Assembly: GCA_002633005.1 (NCBI GenBank)
Contig: NMRA01000283.1
Location: forward strand, 348,351 to 408,350
Source: Phoronis australis
Taxonomy: Eukaryota; Phoronida; Phoronidae
Length of the DNA stretch: 60,000 nt
Direction of reading: 5' to 3'
The translations under genes and the position numbers were made by a program. Under the pieces are notes generated by a model, which ran no database searches, was not told the origin of the DNA, and was given only the letters and a program-made list of their open reading frames with translations. This document shows positions 58,299-60,000 of this stretch, piece after piece (position 1 is the stretch's first letter; every line of letters begins with the position of its first letter).

Positions 58299-58513
58299 TT
58301 CACTTCATGGATGTCACCTGAGATGTATCTTGTTTGCACTTGTTGTCCTATGTAAATATCCTGATGGTCAAACGAATAGACGAAACGTTGATTTATCATG
58401 AACTTCTTCATTTGTGTGGCGATCATCCGGTTTTTAATCTTACTATGGCGAAGAACTTGATTTAAATTGTCCTCAGCCACTTCAGGATATTCGCATGTTA
58501 AGTATGATGTCAT
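58299..58513 (-). CDS. Candidate upstream exon or separate small ORF next to CFAP251
   Basis: An open frame of 71 codons beginning ATG (MTSYLTCEYPEVAEDNLNQV) contains KNRMIATQMKKFMINQRF and GQQVQTRYISGDIHEV. It is followed by AA|GTGAGA, a good donor whose phase 2 fits the one-base start of the exon at 58157, and the junction would read HEVKPKVV. The intron would be 141 bases. No clear acceptor precedes it, and I do not recognise the sequence as a known part of CFAP251. It could be an alternative first exon, a divergent internal exon, or chance. Confidence 0.3.
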
Positions 58514-59700
58514 TTTGATGTTTTAGACCCAGTCAAATAAAATGAAAATGTCAAAATTTAAAACAAGTATAATTTGGTTAGATTTACGTACCACTGTAAA
58601 CTACAAAGCACTTCAAAAATTATTAGCTGGATGTGGACCTGGTAAATATTAATCCTTCTCAATTCCCCGGGAACATACAATGGGTGCAACCATTGTCGGA
58701 GCACTTATCGGTCTAGCCGAACACATAATTTTGTAAAAATTCCAAGTACTTAATTGTCTCCGTGGTAACCTAAACTAGAAAAAAAAATCCAAGACCTGCA
58801 AAATTTTGGAAAATATGACATACCTGTGGATTTATATTCCTATTGTTGCATCCATAATAGTGGCAGGTACATCACTAAACGTCTGAATACACATTTTAGC
58901 TATCAGTTTATTTGGTAATGAATTTTTTGTGTTAAGATAAGCCAGATGAATGTTTGTTTCTTGAGATATCCCACCAACAACATTTTCCTAGTAAAACTCT
59001 TAATTGCTTGATGTTAACATGTGACAGAGGACAATTACAAAAACCTCATAATGAATCAATAATGTCAATATACATAATCAATGAGAGTCTGCTAATAATA
59101 TACCTGCCTTTCTTCCTTTGTTAAAGAACAAATGCATTATGACTTTCTAACCATCATGTAAAAACCAAAAAGCTACAACTTATCAATCAATTTAAATAAT
59201 TGACATGCATGATGACTTTTGTTTTTATAAAACCACACATGCTGTGACATGGTTGCAATCACGATTCCCTCAGGTTGTATGACTCATGTCTATTGGCAAC
59301 AGCCATAAGATGAAAATAACAAAAATATTTTTAATTGTACTTTAAAAAATCGAAACAGCAAACCAAGGAATTCAAGAAAAATAAAAGGATCCAATGACAT
59401 CCGAGAAATTGACAGTTGGAGCATAATGTTGGATATAATGATTCTCCTTCTACGTAGAATAATTTTCCAAAAGCTGTGATTTTGTATTCCATTGTTGCAT
59501 CGGGAACATTTTCACCAACTCAACTATCCCTCTTAGGTTTGGAAACAAAGCAATGCACAGTCTATGCTCATCACCAGAAATTATGCTGAACATAGACAAT
59601 ACTTGTAAATATGAATGACCATAATCATAAAAATCTGACAACATGGAGGGAATGACTTTCAAAACACAATGTAGATTGGAATTCCTGAATTCATCTGGTG
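58514..59700. other. Probable CFAP251 intron, right part of window
   Basis: The 5' exons of CFAP251 must lie further right. No certain exon was found here. A minus-strand frame at 59450-59662 (70 codons) is unrecognised. Minus-strand sequence near 58840-58870 and 59470-59500 shares GATGCAACAATGGAATA-like words, perhaps a small duplication. Confidence 0.45.
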
Positions 59701-59850
59701 GTTCAAATAGCTCAGTGAACTAAAGCATCTACACACTGTCAGGTTGTTGTAGGTCCCGGAATTCAAGCCTCGATTGGGGCAACAATCTTTTCAGACTCGT
59801 AAGTACCTAGGTCACCTGATGTCACCATGCATGACTCTTTTGGGTACCTA
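59701..59850 (+). mobile_element. tRNA-derived SINE, same body family as 52.3 kb
   Basis: A box TAGCTCAGTGAAC (59708-59720), weak B box GGAATTCAAGCC (59758-59769), then GGTCACCTGATGTCACCATG, which matches the body of the SINE at 52.3 kb. Confidence 0.62.
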
Positions 59851-60000
59851 CTCTATGCCTAAATAATATTATTTGTATACATGTTTACAAAATATATATA
59901 TAAATATGATAAAAAGGTATCATAGTACGTGTTGTTTCTGTTAAAGAATGTTCTATGCATAACACAGGTCAGGTGCAGTGATTAAACACAATCTATGCAC

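Noticed and set aside
59450-59662. 70-codon minus-strand frame as a further CFAP251 exon
   Set aside because: No WD40 or other recognised motif and no clear splice borders in the right phase.
1-60000. CRISPR array, phage, or bacterial defence system
   Set aside because: No regularly spaced repeats, no operon-like gene packing, and the genes are spliced animal genes.

Overview
The window is a piece of an animal nuclear genome. It is AT-rich and intron-dense with GT-AG introns. It carries the C-terminal half of a motile-cilium gene and a second multi-exon metazoan-type gene, and the rest is full of short non-autonomous transposons, foldback elements and tRNA-derived SINEs. Several scaffolding gaps are single Ns, and two of them separate near-identical copies, as expected when two haplotypes of a very polymorphic animal are assembled head to tail. 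A marine invertebrate, perhaps a lower deuterostome such as a lancelet or acorn worm, fits best. The species cannot be fixed from the sequence alone. No bacterial operon, CRISPR array, rRNA or intact tRNA gene is present.

Layout. 1-15.3 kb is intergenic: a tRNA-SINE at about 1.6 kb, an apparent 1.27-kb duplication across an N (4.1-6.6 kb), a 224-base gap inside a GC-rich repeat (9.5-9.8 kb), a 1.2-kb foldback element (10.6-11.8 kb) and a decayed LINE reverse-transcriptase fragment on the minus strand (12.6-14.1 kb). 15.3-37.2 kb is one plus-strand gene of four exons, predicted to encode a 433-residue membrane-anchored FAD-dependent monooxygenase-like protein. Its first intron is 17.4 kb long and is loaded with foldback elements and MITEs, one carrying a perfect DR1 nuclear-receptor-type site. 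37.2-45.5 kb is intergenic, with another duplicated block across an N (43.6-45.3 kb). 46.5-58.2 kb, on the minus strand, holds eleven consecutive 3' exons of CFAP251 (WDR66). These encode a WD40 region followed by a degenerate EF-hand region. The 5' half of that gene continues to the right, beyond the window.

The two genes converge (plus-strand gene ending near 37.2 kb, minus-strand gene ending at 46.5 kb). I see no functional link between them: one is a probable flavin oxidoreductase, the other a structural axoneme protein of the radial-spoke-3 region. I found no clearly new biological system. The most useful observations are the fully phase-consistent models for both genes, the divergent flavoprotein with an N-terminal membrane segment, the loss of calcium ligands in the CFAP251 EF-hand region, the foldback and MITE families, and evidence that some duplications here are assembly artefacts.
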